Origin: Abditibacterium sp.
GTDB lineage: Bacteria; Armatimonadota; Abditibacteriia; Abditibacteriales; Abditibacteriaceae
Length of the DNA: 32,049 nt
Direction: 5' to 3'
Assembly (NCBI GenBank): GCA_030448265.1
Contig: JAUJNG010000009.1
Coordinates: forward strand, 181,199 to 213,247
The position numbers and the translations under genes were made by a program. A model generated the notes under the pieces. It did no database searches. It saw only the letters and a program-made list of their open reading frames with translations, and had not been told where the DNA came from. The first letter of the stretch is position 1. The number at the start of each line of letters is the position of its first letter. Shown one piece after another: positions 22,882 to 31,626 of this stretch.

Positions 22882-24276
22882 TCACAAAATAAAGCGGCTC
22901 AAATCGTCGTCCGACACCAAATGCGCCAGGCGCGCCCGCACGAACGCCGCATTGACGCGAACCTGTTTTTCGTCGCTTTCGGGCGCTTCAAACGACACCT
23001 CTTCCAGCACTTTTTCGACCAGGGTGTGAAGGCGGCGCGCGCCGATGTTTTCGGTCGAATCGTTGACCTGCGCCGCGAAACGCGCGATTTCAGCGATGCC
23101 GTCGGGCATAAATTCCACCTCCACGCCATCGGCGCCCAAAAGCGCCGCGTATTGCGCCGTGAGCGCGTGTTTCGGCTCGGTGAGGATGCGGCGCAAATCT
23201 TCTTCGCTAAGCGGTTCGAGTTCGACGCGAATCGGAAAACGGCCCTGCAATTCGGGAATCAAATCGCTGGGTTTGGAGACGTGAAACGCGCCCGCCGCGA
23301 TGAAAAGCATGTGGTCGGTTGAAACCGGCCCGTATTTGGTGTTGACCGTCGCGCCTTCGACAAGCGGCAGCAAGTCGCGCTGCACGCCTTCGCGCGAAAC
23401 CTGCGGGCCGCCCGCGCCTTCGCGTCCGGCGATTTTGTCGATTTCGTCCAGAAAAATAATGCCGTTTTCCTGCGCGCGTTCGATGGCCTCCGAAATAATC
23501 GCGTCGCGGTCGAGCAGGCGTTCGGCTTCCTGGTGTTCGAGGATGGGGCGCGCCTCGCGGATTTTGAGGCGGCGTTTTTTCTTGTTTTGCGGGAACAGGT
23601 TGGAGAACATCTGGCCCATGTCGCCGCCCATGTCTTCCATGCCAGGCGCGAAGAGCGCCACGTTTGAGCCGCGTTTTTCTTCGACTTCGATCTCGACTTC
23701 GGACTCTTCCATTTCGCCCGCCGTCAGTTTTTCGCCCAGCCGCGCGCGCAGCCGCTCCGACTGTTCGGTTTGCAGGCGTTCGGTTTCGGTTGGCGCGGGC
23801 GCCTGAGGCCACATCGCGCCAAAGGGGTTGGGCGGCATCGGCGCGGCGCGCTGCGGGCGCGGCGCCAGCAAATCGAGCAGCTGCGCCTCGACTCCGGCGC
23901 GCGCCGCGTCTTTCACGGCGCCGATTTTTTCGCGTTCGACCATGCTAATCGAGATTTCGACCAAATCGCGCACGATGCCATCGACTTCGCGCCCGACGTA
24001 GCCGATTTCGGTGAATTTGGTCGCCTCGATTTTGAGCATCGGCGCGCCCGCCAGACTCGCCAGACGGCGCGCGATTTCGGTTTTGCCGACGCCGGTCGGC
24101 CCGATCATCAAGATGTTTTTGGGAATGACCGAAGCGCGCACTTCCTCTTCGAGCCGGTCGCGCCGGAAGCGATTGCGAAGCGCGACGGCGACGGCGCGTT
24201 TGGCGGCGGTTTGGCCGACGATGTATTTGTCCAGTTCCGCGACGATCTGGCGCGGGGTGAATTGGTAAAACGACAT
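22882..24276 (-). CDS. hslU: HslU (ClpY), ATPase subunit of the HslUV protease
   Basis: The 464-residue AAA+ unfoldase has the N-terminal FTPRQIVAELDKYIVGQ, Walker A GPTGVGKTE (59-67), the pore-loop motif GYVGREV (92-98), a variable I domain at about 110-240, and Walker B IIFLDEID (273-280). The sensor region follows, and it ends DDLSRFIL, the tail that docks into HslV. The I domain has a Pro/Ala insertion (APMPPNPFGAMWPQAPAPTE), making it slightly longer than E. coli HslU. It should feed unfolded substrates to HslV. hslV normally lies just upstream but is absent here, replaced by a decayed GxxExxY fragment. Confidence 0.95.
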   Translation of the reverse strand: MSFYQFTPRQIVAELDKYIVGQTAAKRAVAVALRNRFRRDRLEEEVRASVIPKNILMIGPTGVGKTEIARRLASLAGAPMLKIEATKFTEIGYVGREVDGIVRDLVEISISMVEREKIGAVKDAARAGVEAQLLDLLAPRPQRAAPMPPNPFGAMWPQAPAPTETERLQTEQSERLRARLGEKLTAGEMEESEVEIEVEEKRGSNVALFAPGMEDMGGDMGQMFSNLFPQNKKKRRLKIREARPILEHQEAERLLDRDAIISEAIERAQENGIIFLDEIDKIAGREGAGGPQVSREGVQRDLLPLVEGATVNTKYGPVSTDHMLFIAAGAFHVSKPSDLIPELQGRFPIRVELEPLSEEDLRRILTEPKHALTAQYAALLGADGVEVEFMPDGIAEIARFAAQVNDSTENIGARRLHTLVEKVLEEVSFEAPESDEKQVRVNAAFVRARLAHLVSDDDLSRFIL

Positions 24277-24306
24277 AGGTAATTAACTGCGAAGACGCAA
24301 AGAAGG

Positions 24307-24450
24307 TTAGAGATGGTTGACGATGCGTTGAGAGATTTTCCGGTAAGTGAGCCGTTGCGCGTCGTGAATGGGTGCTAAATCCTCGACGGTTTGAGGTTCA
24401 ATCACGACGCATTTTTCAAAGACACTCTCCAAACCAGAACCGCACTCCAA
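24307..24450 (-). pseudogene. GxxExxY-family remnant with internal deletion
   Basis: Read leftward, the frame gives LECGSGLESVFEKC directly joined to VVIEPQTVEDLAPIHDAQRL, then TYRKISQRIVNHL and TAA. Full-length GxxExxY proteins have GPGLLESxYExC near residue 25 and VxVELKAVExLxPIHEAQLLTYL near residue 80. About 50 residues between the two and the C-terminus are missing here. There is no start codon of normal quality. It fills the 231-bp gap between hslU and the lipoprotein gene. Confidence 0.5.
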
Positions 24451-24507
24451 CTTCCCCCATGCAATCTTAATCTTCTGGCGAGAACTCGCCCTGTTTCGCA
24501 AGGCGTG

Positions 24508-25692
24508 TCACGGCACTTTGGCGATCTTGGTGGCGTAACCGACACCGCTTCCTCCAAACGCGATTGTCTTGCCGTCGGGCGAAAACGCGATGGCGTCGGC
24601 GCTGTGCGGATCGGCGGCGCTCTCGCGGTGAATCGCGCTTTTCAATGCGCCGGTTTGTGCATCGTGAACTGTGATGAGAGCATCGCCAGGCAGATCCACG
24701 TTTTGGTTGCAGACAGCGAGTAACTTGTCGGAGGGAGAAAAAGCCTTCCTTCCCACCATAAAGTCTTTCGGTGGTAATTTCCAGGCGACATTCCCCGTTT
24801 TGGTGCGAAACACGCGCAAAGTATTTCGCTCTGCCGGAGTGTCGAAAGCGTAATTTGTGGTCGCCAGAAGCTCGCCGTCGTGTGATAAAGCGTTGGTTGT
24901 TCCCCACTCTCCCCACCCTTGCGGTCGGTGAAGGACTTGCCTGGTCGCAAGATCGAAGCTGAGTCGCGTGGAACTCCAAAGCTTCGTGCCGTCTGGCGAA
25001 AATTGAACAGCGCCAACTTCCGCGTTGAAGCCCACCCGCGTTTTGATTTTCCAGGTGCGCGCGTCCCACAAATCCAGGGTATTGGCCCCTGAATCGGCGG
25101 CGGCGAACCACTTCCCATCGGGCGAAAAAGCCATCGATGTGGCCGCCGATGGAATCACGATTTTCAGAACGCCCTTTCTCCAATTCCAGATTTTGATTTT
25201 CGGGCCGCCAGTGGCGAGCCGCGCGCCGTCAGGCGAAAACGCCAGCCCCTCGACGGGATGCTTGAAGATGGCGCGCAGCAACTTCCCAGTGCGCGCGTCG
25301 ATGAACTGCAATGATGGCTCCCGACCTCTGCTGCTGGTTCTGTATCCCGCACTGACCAGGATCCGACTGTTGGGCGAAAATGTCAGCGCCTCCACCTGGT
25401 ATGCCCGTTTGGCGCGGAATGAAGCCAGATAAAGCGATGCCGTTTGCCGCACGTCCACTTTTCGCCGCGAGAGTTCCGAGAGCGCTTCCAACTCTTTTGT
25501 GTCGCCCTGCGATGCGAGAATTCTCGTGCGCTGCGCCACCAATTTCGGAACGATTTGGGTGTGTTTTGGCGTGATGGGCGTTGACTTCTCCTGCCAGGTA
25601 GTCGCCGTAGTGCGATTTTCATTCGAGCAAGCCGAAAGCAGCATCCCACTTCCCAGAAGAACGCCGACGCCCAACACCAAAAAGTTTTTCAT
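24508..25692 (-). CDS. WD40/beta-propeller-like lipoprotein
   Basis: The 394-residue protein has a lipoprotein signal: hydrophobic residues 4-19 and the lipobox LLSAC with C22 as the modified cysteine. A polar linker and short helix follow. From about residue 95 come WD40-type blades with the recurring strand AFSPDGxxLA(T/A) (VEALTFSPNSRILVSAGY, VEGLAFSPDGARLATGG, TSMAFSPDGKWFAAADSG, VGAVQFSPDGTKLW, DAIAFSPDGKTIAFGG), giving about 6-7 blades. The propeller would sit outside the cytoplasmic membrane and probably binds proteins. The start is taken at MKNFLVLGVG rather than the 9-codon-longer ATG, which gives a poor signal peptide. No partner gene is evident. Confidence 0.8.
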   Translation of the reverse strand: MKNFLVLGVGVLLGSGMLLSACSNENRTTATTWQEKSTPITPKHTQIVPKLVAQRTRILASQGDTKELEALSELSRRKVDVRQTASLYLASFRAKRAYQVEALTFSPNSRILVSAGYRTSSRGREPSLQFIDARTGKLLRAIFKHPVEGLAFSPDGARLATGGPKIKIWNWRKGVLKIVIPSAATSMAFSPDGKWFAAADSGANTLDLWDARTWKIKTRVGFNAEVGAVQFSPDGTKLWSSTRLSFDLATRQVLHRPQGWGEWGTTNALSHDGELLATTNYAFDTPAERNTLRVFRTKTGNVAWKLPPKDFMVGRKAFSPSDKLLAVCNQNVDLPGDALITVHDAQTGALKSAIHRESAADPHSADAIAFSPDGKTIAFGGSGVGYATKIAKVP

Positions 25693-25745
25693 GACAGTGA
25701 CTTCAACCGGATCCGCCATAAATCTTCGCGCCTTTGCGGTTTTTT

Positions 25746-26675
25746 TCAGTTCGCCGAAAGCATTTCATCCACTTCGTCGCGCGTGGGCATCGACTGCTGC
25801 GCGCCCACTTTAGTCGCCGAAAGCGCCGCCGCCGCATTCGCAAAGCGCGTGGCGTCTTCGAGTGACATCCCTTCGGTCAAACCGCACGCCAGGGCGCCCA
25901 CGAAGGTGTCGCCGGCACTGGTGGTGTCGATGGCGTTGACTTTGAAGCCGCGCACTTTGCTGGCGCTGTCCCTCGTGGCGATGACCGCGCCGTCTTTGCC
26001 CAGCGTCGTGATGACGCAGTCCACGCCGCTTTCGATGATGGGACGGCACGCCGCCGCCGCCGTCGAGGTATCGACATCTTTGGCGCCCGACAAAACCATC
26101 ACTTCGACCTCGTTGGCCACGATGATATCGATGTTTTGCAGCAGTTCCTGGGGCAGCGCGCGCACCGGAGCGGGGTTGAGAATCACTGTCGTATCGTAGG
26201 TTTTCGCCATTTTCGCGGCGTGGATCACGGTTTCGAGGGGCACTTCGAGCTGCAAAATCATCACTTTGGCGCCTTCGATGACGGGTCTGGCCGCGTCGAT
26301 GTCGGCGGTCGAGAGCTTTTGATTGGCTCCTGGCGCCACCACGATCATGTTTTCGCCGTCTTCATCGACGAAAATCAGCGCCGTTCCCGACGGCGTTTCG
26401 GGGTCGCGCACGATGTAATCGTGGCCCAGACCGACTTTCCCATACGACTCGAAAAAACGCGGGATGAACATCCCATTGCCCACGCGCGCCACGATTTGCG
26501 TCCTCGCGCCCAGTTTGGCGGCAGCGACGCCCTGGTTGGCGCCTTTGCCGCCAGGATTGGTGTAAAACGAATCGCCCAGAATGGTTTGCCCAGGAATGGG
26601 AAGGTCTTTGCAGCGCACGGTCATGTCCATGTTGCACGACCCGATCACCACGACATCGCATTGAGATTGAGACAT
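25746..26675 (-). CDS. rbsK: Ribokinase
   Basis: The 309-residue PfkB-family sugar kinase has the N-terminal GSCNMDMTVRCKDLPIPGQT with the ribose-binding region. PGGKGANQ (41-48) is the first PfkB signature, and DTTSAGDTFVGAL (250-262) the second, with the anion-hole Gly and catalytic D256. NEVEV and TLGKDGA segments also match. It phosphorylates ribose to ribose-5-phosphate for the pentose phosphate pathway. Transketolase is encoded 2 kb away on the other strand, though not in an operon. The open frame extends 23 codons upstream, but MSQSQCDVVVIG is the family start, with a weak GGAGA about 12 nt upstream. No ribose transporter is nearby. Confidence 0.92.
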   Translation of the reverse strand: MSQSQCDVVVIGSCNMDMTVRCKDLPIPGQTILGDSFYTNPGGKGANQGVAAAKLGARTQIVARVGNGMFIPRFFESYGKVGLGHDYIVRDPETPSGTALIFVDEDGENMIVVAPGANQKLSTADIDAARPVIEGAKVMILQLEVPLETVIHAAKMAKTYDTTVILNPAPVRALPQELLQNIDIIVANEVEVMVLSGAKDVDTSTAAAACRPIIESGVDCVITTLGKDGAVIATRDSASKVRGFKVNAIDTTSAGDTFVGALACGLTEGMSLEDATRFANAAAALSATKVGAQQSMPTRDEVDEMLSAN

Positions 26676-26847
26676 AAAAAAGAGGTTCTCCAAAACTATC
26701 TCCCTTATTTTAACCGCCGCACCACCCAAAGTGGCCTCTCCCACTCACTTTTTCGACCGGCTTTTAGCCCCATAAACCGCCAAAAGCGGTCTTAAATTTG
26801 CTTTGCCGGTGACACTACCCCTTTTAATCCCGCTTCAGGACAACCTT

Positions 26848-27765
26848 ATGAAATTTCGTTTCGCCCCCGCTTTACTCGCCCCTTTGACCCTCGCCAGCAC
26901 AACGCTGCTCCTCGCCGCACCGGTGACGCCGCCGGTGCCGATGGCTTCGCAGCCCTCCAATCGCACTTCGCCGGTCGCACCCGCGCCAGAGCCAGGCAGC
27001 GAGTTGGCCGAACTGATTAAAAAAGGCGCTACCATGGAAGAAGTCGCGCGTTTGCGCGATCCCATCGCCATCAGTCCCAGCGCGGCGCTGCGCGAACTCA
27101 AAGCCGGCAACGCGCGCTTTTACGGCGGCGTGGCGCGCCGTCCCGAAGTCTCGGCCAACGAGCGCCGTGCCCAGATTCTCTCCCAAACGCCCTTCGCGGT
27201 GGTCGTGGGCTGCTCCGATTCGCGCGTGCCGACTGAAATCGTTTACGATCAGGGCCTGGGAAGCCTTTTCATTACGCGCGTTGCGGGAAATATCGCCGAC
27301 CCCGCGACGCTGGGTTCGGTCGAATACGCCGTCGAACATCTCAAATCGCACGTCGTGGTGGTGATGGGACACGAAGGCTGCGGCGCCGTGAAAGCCGCGA
27401 TGCTGCCCGCCGCCGTGCGCGCCCGCGAGCCGGAAAACGTGCGCTACCTGCTCGATCAAATCGTGCCCGCCGTGACGGGAATTCCTGCCATCCGCGACGA
27501 AAAAGCGCGACTGCGCGAAGCGGTCATCTCCAACGTGCGATTGCAGGTCCATAAAATGCGCCAGAATCCGGTCATTCAGCGCGCCGAAAAGTCGGGCAAA
27601 ATCACCGTCGTGGGCGCGTTTTACGAGATTGGAAGCGGCGCCGTCGATTTTCTGGAAACTCCCGCCGAACTCGCGCTTACGCCCGCAGAATTGCAGCGCA
27701 TCGGGACGCAGGTGCGCCGTGCTGCGCTGGCTCCGGATGTGTCGCATGACGGTCATGTTCATTGA
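26848..27765 (+). CDS. Exported beta-class carbonic anhydrase
   Basis: The 305-residue protein has a signal peptide (residues 1-24, hydrophobic [18 protein letters not shown]), a Pro-rich linker and a beta-carbonic anhydrase domain from about residue 75. Zn ligands are C122, D124 (GCSDSR), H175 and C178 (GHEGCGAV), and R126 pairs with the aspartate. It interconverts CO2 and bicarbonate, probably in the periplasm or cell wall space. Other exported beta enzymes of this type exist. The start ATG has AGGA 7 nt upstream; the longer frame from 26803 spoils the signal peptide. A strong terminator follows 20 bp after the stop. Confidence 0.92.
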   Translation: MKFRFAPALLAPLTLASTTLLLAAPVTPPVPMASQPSNRTSPVAPAPEPGSELAELIKKGATMEEVARLRDPIAISPSAALRELKAGNARFYGGVARRPEVSANERRAQILSQTPFAVVVGCSDSRVPTEIVYDQGLGSLFITRVAGNIADPATLGSVEYAVEHLKSHVVVVMGHEGCGAVKAAMLPAAVRAREPENVRYLLDQIVPAVTGIPAIRDEKARLREAVISNVRLQVHKMRQNPVIQRAEKSGKITVVGAFYEIGSGAVDFLETPAELALTPAELQRIGTQVRRAALAPDVSHDGHVH

Positions 27766-27785
27766 ATTGGAGTGAGAAAAATTCC

Positions 27786-27817
27786 AAAAACCGCGCTTGG
27801 GAACGAGCGCGGTTTTT
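27786..27817 (+). terminator. Intrinsic terminator after the carbonic anhydrase gene
   Basis: A 12-bp perfect stem (aaaaaccgcgct with agcgcggttttt) has an 8-nt loop and a T-rich tail (TTTTTGTTT). It lies 20 bp after the stop codon and works in either orientation. Confidence 0.9.
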
Positions 27818-27835
27818 GTTTGGGCGAGATACTTT

Positions 27836-28041
27836 CCCGCTACGCGGCCCTCACCCGCCCTCCTGGAGTCGGGCACCCTCTCCCGCAAGCGGGAGAAGGT
27901 TTAGCAGTTCCACTCTTACTTTCGAGGTTCCTCCTTACTCTTGCGCTTCTTCAAAGCGAGGGATGAACACTGCTAAACCTTCTCCCGCTTGCGGGAGAGG
28001 GTGCCCGACCCCAGGAGGGCGGGCGAGGGCCGCGTAGCGGG
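27836..28041. repeat. Long palindromic repeat, family A copy 2
   Basis: The 73-bp arms (27836-27908 and 27969-28041) have two mismatches and enclose a 60-nt centre. They share the order cgcggccctcacccgcc, ggcaccctctcccgcaagcg, ttagcagt with the 20944 copy. With the terminator this accounts for most of the 363-bp gap before the transketolase gene. The remaining ~90 bp must hold that gene's promoter, where ttaaaaatat is the AT-richest stretch. Confidence 0.95.
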
Positions 28042-28128
28042 TCACGGTCAACCCCGTCGCCCTAAATTCTGTTAAAAATATCTCGACAATCGGCCTTTCG
28101 CCCGAAATCTGCCCCTTTCCTCCCGCTT

Positions 28129-30114
28129 ATGAACCAAGAACTTCTCCAACTCGCCGCCAATCAAGCGCGCGGCCTGGCCCTCGACGCCGTTCACAAATCC
28201 AACTCCGGCCATCTCGGTTTGCCGCTCGGCTGCGCCGAAATCGGCGCCACGCTTTTCGGGAGCGCCCTGCAATGCGACCCCGCCGATCCCAAATGGCTCA
28301 ACCGCGACCGCTTCATCCTCTCCGCCGGTCACGGCTCGATGTTCCTCTATTCGTGGCTGGCAATGTCGGGCTACGACCTCTCGATGGAAGACGTGGCGAA
28401 CTTTCGCCAGCTTCACTCCAAAACCCCAGGCCATCCCGAATTCGGCGACACCCCAGGCGTTGAAGCCACGACAGGGCCGCTTGGACAAGGCATCGGCAAT
28501 GCCGTCGGCTACGCGATTTCGGGCAAGCGAGCCGCCGCGAAATTCAACAACGCGCACGCCAAAATTTTCGATTATCACGTCATCGCGCTGTGCGGCGACG
28601 GCTGTTTGCAGGAAGGCGTCGGCCTCGAATCGGTGTCGCTGGCGGGACATCTGGGCCTCGACAACCTGATTTTGATTTACGATGCCAACGGCGTCACCCT
28701 CGACGCGATGGCCGAAGTCACCCAGTCGGGCGACGTGGTGGCGAAATTCGAGTCGATGAGCTGGGACGTGCAGGTGATTGACGGCCACGAGTTCGGCGAA
28801 ATCCAAAGCGCCATCGACGCCGCGAAATCGAACGACGATTCGCGGCCCAAACTCATCGTGGCCAAAACCGAAATCGGGCGCGGCATCGCCGAAGTCGCCG
28901 GATCGCAAAAAGCGCACGGCGAAGGCGGCGTCAAATTCATGGACGCGGCGCGCGTGTTTCTGGGCCTGCCCGCCGACGAGAATTTCTATGTTTCGCCCGA
29001 AGTGCGGGCCTACTTCGAAGACTTGAAGAAGCAGCGCGGCGAACTTCACGCGCATTGGAACCAAAAGTTCGAAAGTTGGAAAAAAGAAAATCCCGACCTC
29101 GCCAAAGAACTCGAAATGGCCGTCGCGGGCGAAATTCCCGCCGATTTATTGTCCAAAATTCCCGAATATCCGCGCGAAGGCAAAGCCGCGACGCGCAACT
29201 CCGGCGGCGAGATTCTCAACGTCATCGCAGGGGAAGTGCCTTCGCTGATCACCGGCTCGGCGGATTTGTTCGGCTCGACCAAAAACTACATCAAAGACGG
29301 CGGCGATTTCCAGAAAAGCACGGTTTTGGGCCGCAACATCTGGTTCGGCATCCGCGAACACGCGATGGGCGCGATTTGCAACGGCATCGCCTACGACGGC
29401 CTTTTCCACGCTTCAGGCGCTACGTTTCTGGTTTTTGCCGACTATTGCCGCCCCTCGATTCGCTTGGCCGCGCTCTCGCATCTGCCGGTTCTCTACATCT
29501 TCACCCACGATTCGGTGGGCGTCGGGGAAGACGGCCCAACGCATCAGCCGGTCGAAACCGTGTCGGCACTGCGCCTGATTCCCAATCTCGACGTGATTCG
29601 CCCCGCCGACGCCGAAGAAACGGCGGGCGCCTTTGTCGCAGCTTTGGAGCGCAAAGACGGCCCCACCCTGCTCGCCCTCACGCGCCAGGACGTGCCGCAC
29701 CTCGGTTTCGCCGACGCCCAGACACGGCGCGAAGGTGTAAGGCAGGGGGCCTATATTTTGGTGAAAGAATCCGCCGAACTCGACACGATTTTGATCGCGA
29801 CCGGCAGCGAAGTGCAATACGCCGTCGAAGCCGCCAAAACGCTGGGCGGCGGCACGCGCGTGGTTTCGATGCCGTGCGTCGAGCGTTTCGAGCGCCTCTC
29901 CGCCGCCGCCAAAGCCGAAATCTTGCCCGCCAACGTTTCCAAACGAGTCGCTATCGAAGCGGGCGTGACCGATTTGTGGTGGAAATACGTCGGTTTTGGC
30001 GGCGCGGTGGTGGGCATCGACCGTTTCGGGCTGAGCGCGCCAGGCAGCACGGCGTTCAAGGAACTGGGCATCACGGCGCAGCAGGTCGTCGAAGCGGCGA
30101 AGGGGTTGTCATAG
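28129..30114 (+). CDS. tkt: Transketolase
   Basis: The full-length 661-residue enzyme has the substrate-channel [12 protein letters not shown] (H28), [12 protein letters not shown] (116-127), and the thiamine-diphosphate motif GDGCLQEG (156-163) leading to the metal-ligand Asn region YDANGVTLD. The pyrimidine domain has [15 protein letters not shown] and [17 protein letters not shown], and [18 protein letters not shown] is also present. It moves two-carbon units between sugar phosphates in the pentose phosphate pathway. No SD precedes the ATG. The TAG stop (30112-30114) overlaps the left arm of a 35-bp inverted repeat that also carries the start of the next gene. Confidence 0.97.
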   Translation: MNQELLQLAANQARGLALDAVHKSNSGHLGLPLGCAEIGATLFGSALQCDPADPKWLNRDRFILSAGHGSMFLYSWLAMSGYDLSMEDVANFRQLHSKTPGHPEFGDTPGVEATTGPLGQGIGNAVGYAISGKRAAAKFNNAHAKIFDYHVIALCGDGCLQEGVGLESVSLAGHLGLDNLILIYDANGVTLDAMAEVTQSGDVVAKFESMSWDVQVIDGHEFGEIQSAIDAAKSNDDSRPKLIVAKTEIGRGIAEVAGSQKAHGEGGVKFMDAARVFLGLPADENFYVSPEVRAYFEDLKKQRGELHAHWNQKFESWKKENPDLAKELEMAVAGEIPADLLSKIPEYPREGKAATRNSGGEILNVIAGEVPSLITGSADLFGSTKNYIKDGGDFQKSTVLGRNIWFGIREHAMGAICNGIAYDGLFHASGATFLVFADYCRPSIRLAALSHLPVLYIFTHDSVGVGEDGPTHQPVETVSALRLIPNLDVIRPADAEETAGAFVAALERKDGPTLLALTRQDVPHLGFADAQTRREGVRQGAYILVKESAELDTILIATGSEVQYAVEAAKTLGGGTRVVSMPCVERFERLSAAAKAEILPANVSKRVAIEAGVTDLWWKYVGFGGAVVGIDRFGLSAPGSTAFKELGITAQQVVEAAKGLS

Positions 30115-30201
30115 CGGAGGAGCAGAGGAGCAGAGGAGCGGAGGAGATGGGTTTCGACACACCCTTTCTCCTCCGCTCCTCTGCTCCTCCGCTCCTCCGC
30201 T
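30113..30201. repeat. 35-bp GGAGGAGC-type inverted repeat bridging tkt and the next gene
   Basis: Arms 30113-30147 and 30167-30201 have one mismatch and a 19-nt loop, and are built of tandem gcggaggagcagagga units. The left arm contains the tkt stop codon, the only SD-like sequence (GGAGCGGAGGAG) and the A of the next gene's ATG. The right arm is translated as part of that gene's N-terminus. Confidence 0.95.
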
Positions 30202-30686
30202 CGAACCCCTCCGCTCCTTGGATTTTGCACGGCGAGGCCGTCGCGTTTTTGGCCGCGCCGATTCGTCTGCGGCTTCTGGTTCGTTATTCGGCTTCGCCCG
30301 TCGGCTCCTACCTGGAACACGCTTTAGTGAAAATGACGGCGCGCGGCCCGCACGTTTTCGAGATGGGTGTCAACCTCGAAGCCTCCAAGCGCGGCGGGCG
30401 CGAAATCTGGGGCTTTCCCAAGGAACTCGAAACGCTGAAATGGAACCGTTCGGGTTCGCGCCGCGAATTTCGGCGCGAAAGCGAAGTTTTTCGAGTGCGG
30501 GCGATGGGGCCGCGTTTTTCACTTGCGCTTTCATTTTGGACGGTTCAGTTTTTGAACCAAAAACCGGTGCGCGTGCCAGGGAAAATCGCGGCGCGAGCGC
30601 GTCTGGGCTTTCGCGGCAGGCAACTCGCGCTGGTTCTCGATGATTTCGAGATGACGATTGGCGCGCCTGAGGTATGCAGCGACTAA
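30147..30686 (+). CDS. Acetoacetate decarboxylase-like protein
   Basis: The 179-residue product begins MGFDTPFLLRSSAPPLLRSN, encoded by the palindrome and probably not part of the fold. The domain starts at PWILHGEAVAFLA. It has the VNLEASKRGGREIWGFPKE segment typical of acetoacetate-decarboxylase-like proteins, where the Lys of GFPK (K92) aligns with the Schiff-base lysine; the following second lysine is Glu here. The substrate is unknown, as many relatives are not true decarboxylases. The ATG at 30147 is the only credible start after the tkt stop. Folding of the mRNA hairpin would hide its SD. The TAA stop lies in another palindrome arm. Confidence 0.7.
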   Translation: MGFDTPFLLRSSAPPLLRSNPSAPWILHGEAVAFLAAPIRLRLLVRYSASPVGSYLEHALVKMTARGPHVFEMGVNLEASKRGGREIWGFPKELETLKWNRSGSRREFRRESEVFRVRAMGPRFSLALSFWTVQFLNQKPVRVPGKIAARARLGFRGRQLALVLDDFEMTIGAPEVCSD

Positions 30687-30783
30687 AGTCACCGCAAAGG
30701 AGGGCGAAACCTGCCTTCGCAGGTTAATGCCCCAGTCCGCGAAGGCGGACTTCGCTACCCTTTGCGGCGACTTTAGTCGCTGC
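30676..30783. repeat. 50-bp imperfect inverted repeat with two inner hairpins
   Basis: Arms 30676-30725 and 30734-30783 pair (gcagcgactaaagtc ... gactttagtcgctgc), with mismatches concentrated inside. The inner parts form separate hairpins, aacctgccttcgcaggtt and agtccgcgaaggcggact. The module cctgccttcgcagg also occurs in the 7744-8073 element. The left arm contains the TAA stop (30684-30686) of the upstream gene. Confidence 0.9.
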
Positions 30784-30791
30784 CCTTCATC

Positions 30792-31250
30792 ATGGCCTCC
30801 GGAACCGTTCACGCCGCGTGCAGCATCGGGCTTTCCGCCGTGTCATTTGGCGTCGTCGCGGGCGCGCTGGGTGACTGGAGCGCGGGCTTGGCGTGCGGCG
30901 CCGGTTGTCTGACCGGCATTTTCATGACGCCCGATCTCGATCAGGAAGGTCTGTCGCGCTCGGAAAACACCTTGATTAAATGGAGTCTGGGCCTGGGATT
31001 TCTGTGGCTGATGCTGTGGTATCCCTACGCGAAGCTCATCAAGCACCGCTCGCCGCTTTCGCATTTTCCGCTTCTGGGCACGGCGCTTCGGCTGCTCTAT
31101 CTGAGTTTAATTGCGGCGATTCCGGCTTATTTCGGTTTCCAATTGCAGGCGCCGCCCGCTCATTGGTGGCCGTTTGTGGGCTGGGGCGTGGCGGGACTGG
31201 CGCTCAGCGACATCGGACACTATTTTTTCGATCTCAAATGGCGGTTTTAA
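30792..31250 (+). CDS. DUF2227-like membrane protein, putative metal-binding
   Basis: The 152-residue protein starts MASGTVHAACSIGLS and has four hydrophobic segments (about 10-28, 33-46, 65-78, 99-118) plus a C-terminal one. The polar signatures FMTPDLDQEGLSRSE and YAKLIKHRSPLSHFPLLGT sit between them. Conserved His and Asp in TPDLDQ, HRSPLSH and the terminal DIGHYFFDL match the DUF2227 putative metal-binding proteins, which resemble YdjM-type membrane hydrolases. The function is unknown. Its stop is 1 nt from the mgsA ATG, so the two are almost surely co-transcribed. Confidence 0.75.
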   Translation: MASGTVHAACSIGLSAVSFGVVAGALGDWSAGLACGAGCLTGIFMTPDLDQEGLSRSENTLIKWSLGLGFLWLMLWYPYAKLIKHRSPLSHFPLLGTALRLLYLSLIAAIPAYFGFQLQAPPAHWWPFVGWGVAGLALSDIGHYFFDLKWRF

Positions 31251-31251
31251 G

Positions 31252-31626
31252 ATGAAATCTCTGGCACTGATTGCTCACGACGGAAAAAAGCCCGCCATGC
31301 TGGAATGGGCGATTCGTCACAAAGCGTTTTTGATGACCAAAAACCTGGTCGCCACCGGCACGACGGGCGCGCGACTCGAAAGCGAACTCGGCCTGAGCGT
31401 TTCCAAAGTGCTGTCGGGGCCGCTCGGCGGCGATTTGCAGATCGGCGCCCTCGTTTGCACCGGACAAATCGAAGCCGTCATTTTTCTGCGCGACCCGCTC
31501 ACGCCGCACCCGCACGAACCCGATATTTCGGCGCTCACCAAAGTGTGCGACACCTACGACGTGCCGCTCGCCACCAACGTCGCAACGGCGGATTTGCTGG
31601 TTCTGGGGCTGCAAAGCGAGAGGTAA
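31252..31626 (+). CDS. mgsA: Methylglyoxal synthase
   Basis: The 124-residue protein has the complete signature: AHDGKK near residue 8 (H9, D10), TGTTG (35-39) of the phosphate site, SGPLGGDLQIGA with catalytic D61, and FLRDPLTPHPHEPDI with D81 and H88. It converts dihydroxyacetone phosphate to methylglyoxal and phosphate, a bypass that relieves sugar-phosphate stress. Translation is probably coupled to the upstream membrane protein, since they are 1 nt apart and no clear SD is seen. Confidence 0.95.
   Translation: MKSLALIAHDGKKPAMLEWAIRHKAFLMTKNLVATGTTGARLESELGLSVSKVLSGPLGGDLQIGALVCTGQIEAVIFLRDPLTPHPHEPDISALTKVCDTYDVPLATNVATADLLVLGLQSER

Noticed and set aside
24277..24306. ctgcgaagacgcaaag and the similar sequence near 25724-25745 as a shared promoter or operator
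   Set aside because: Motifs of the cgcaaagacgcgaag type are common dispersed repeats. The two copies are imperfect and differ in orientation, so no regulatory role can be supported.
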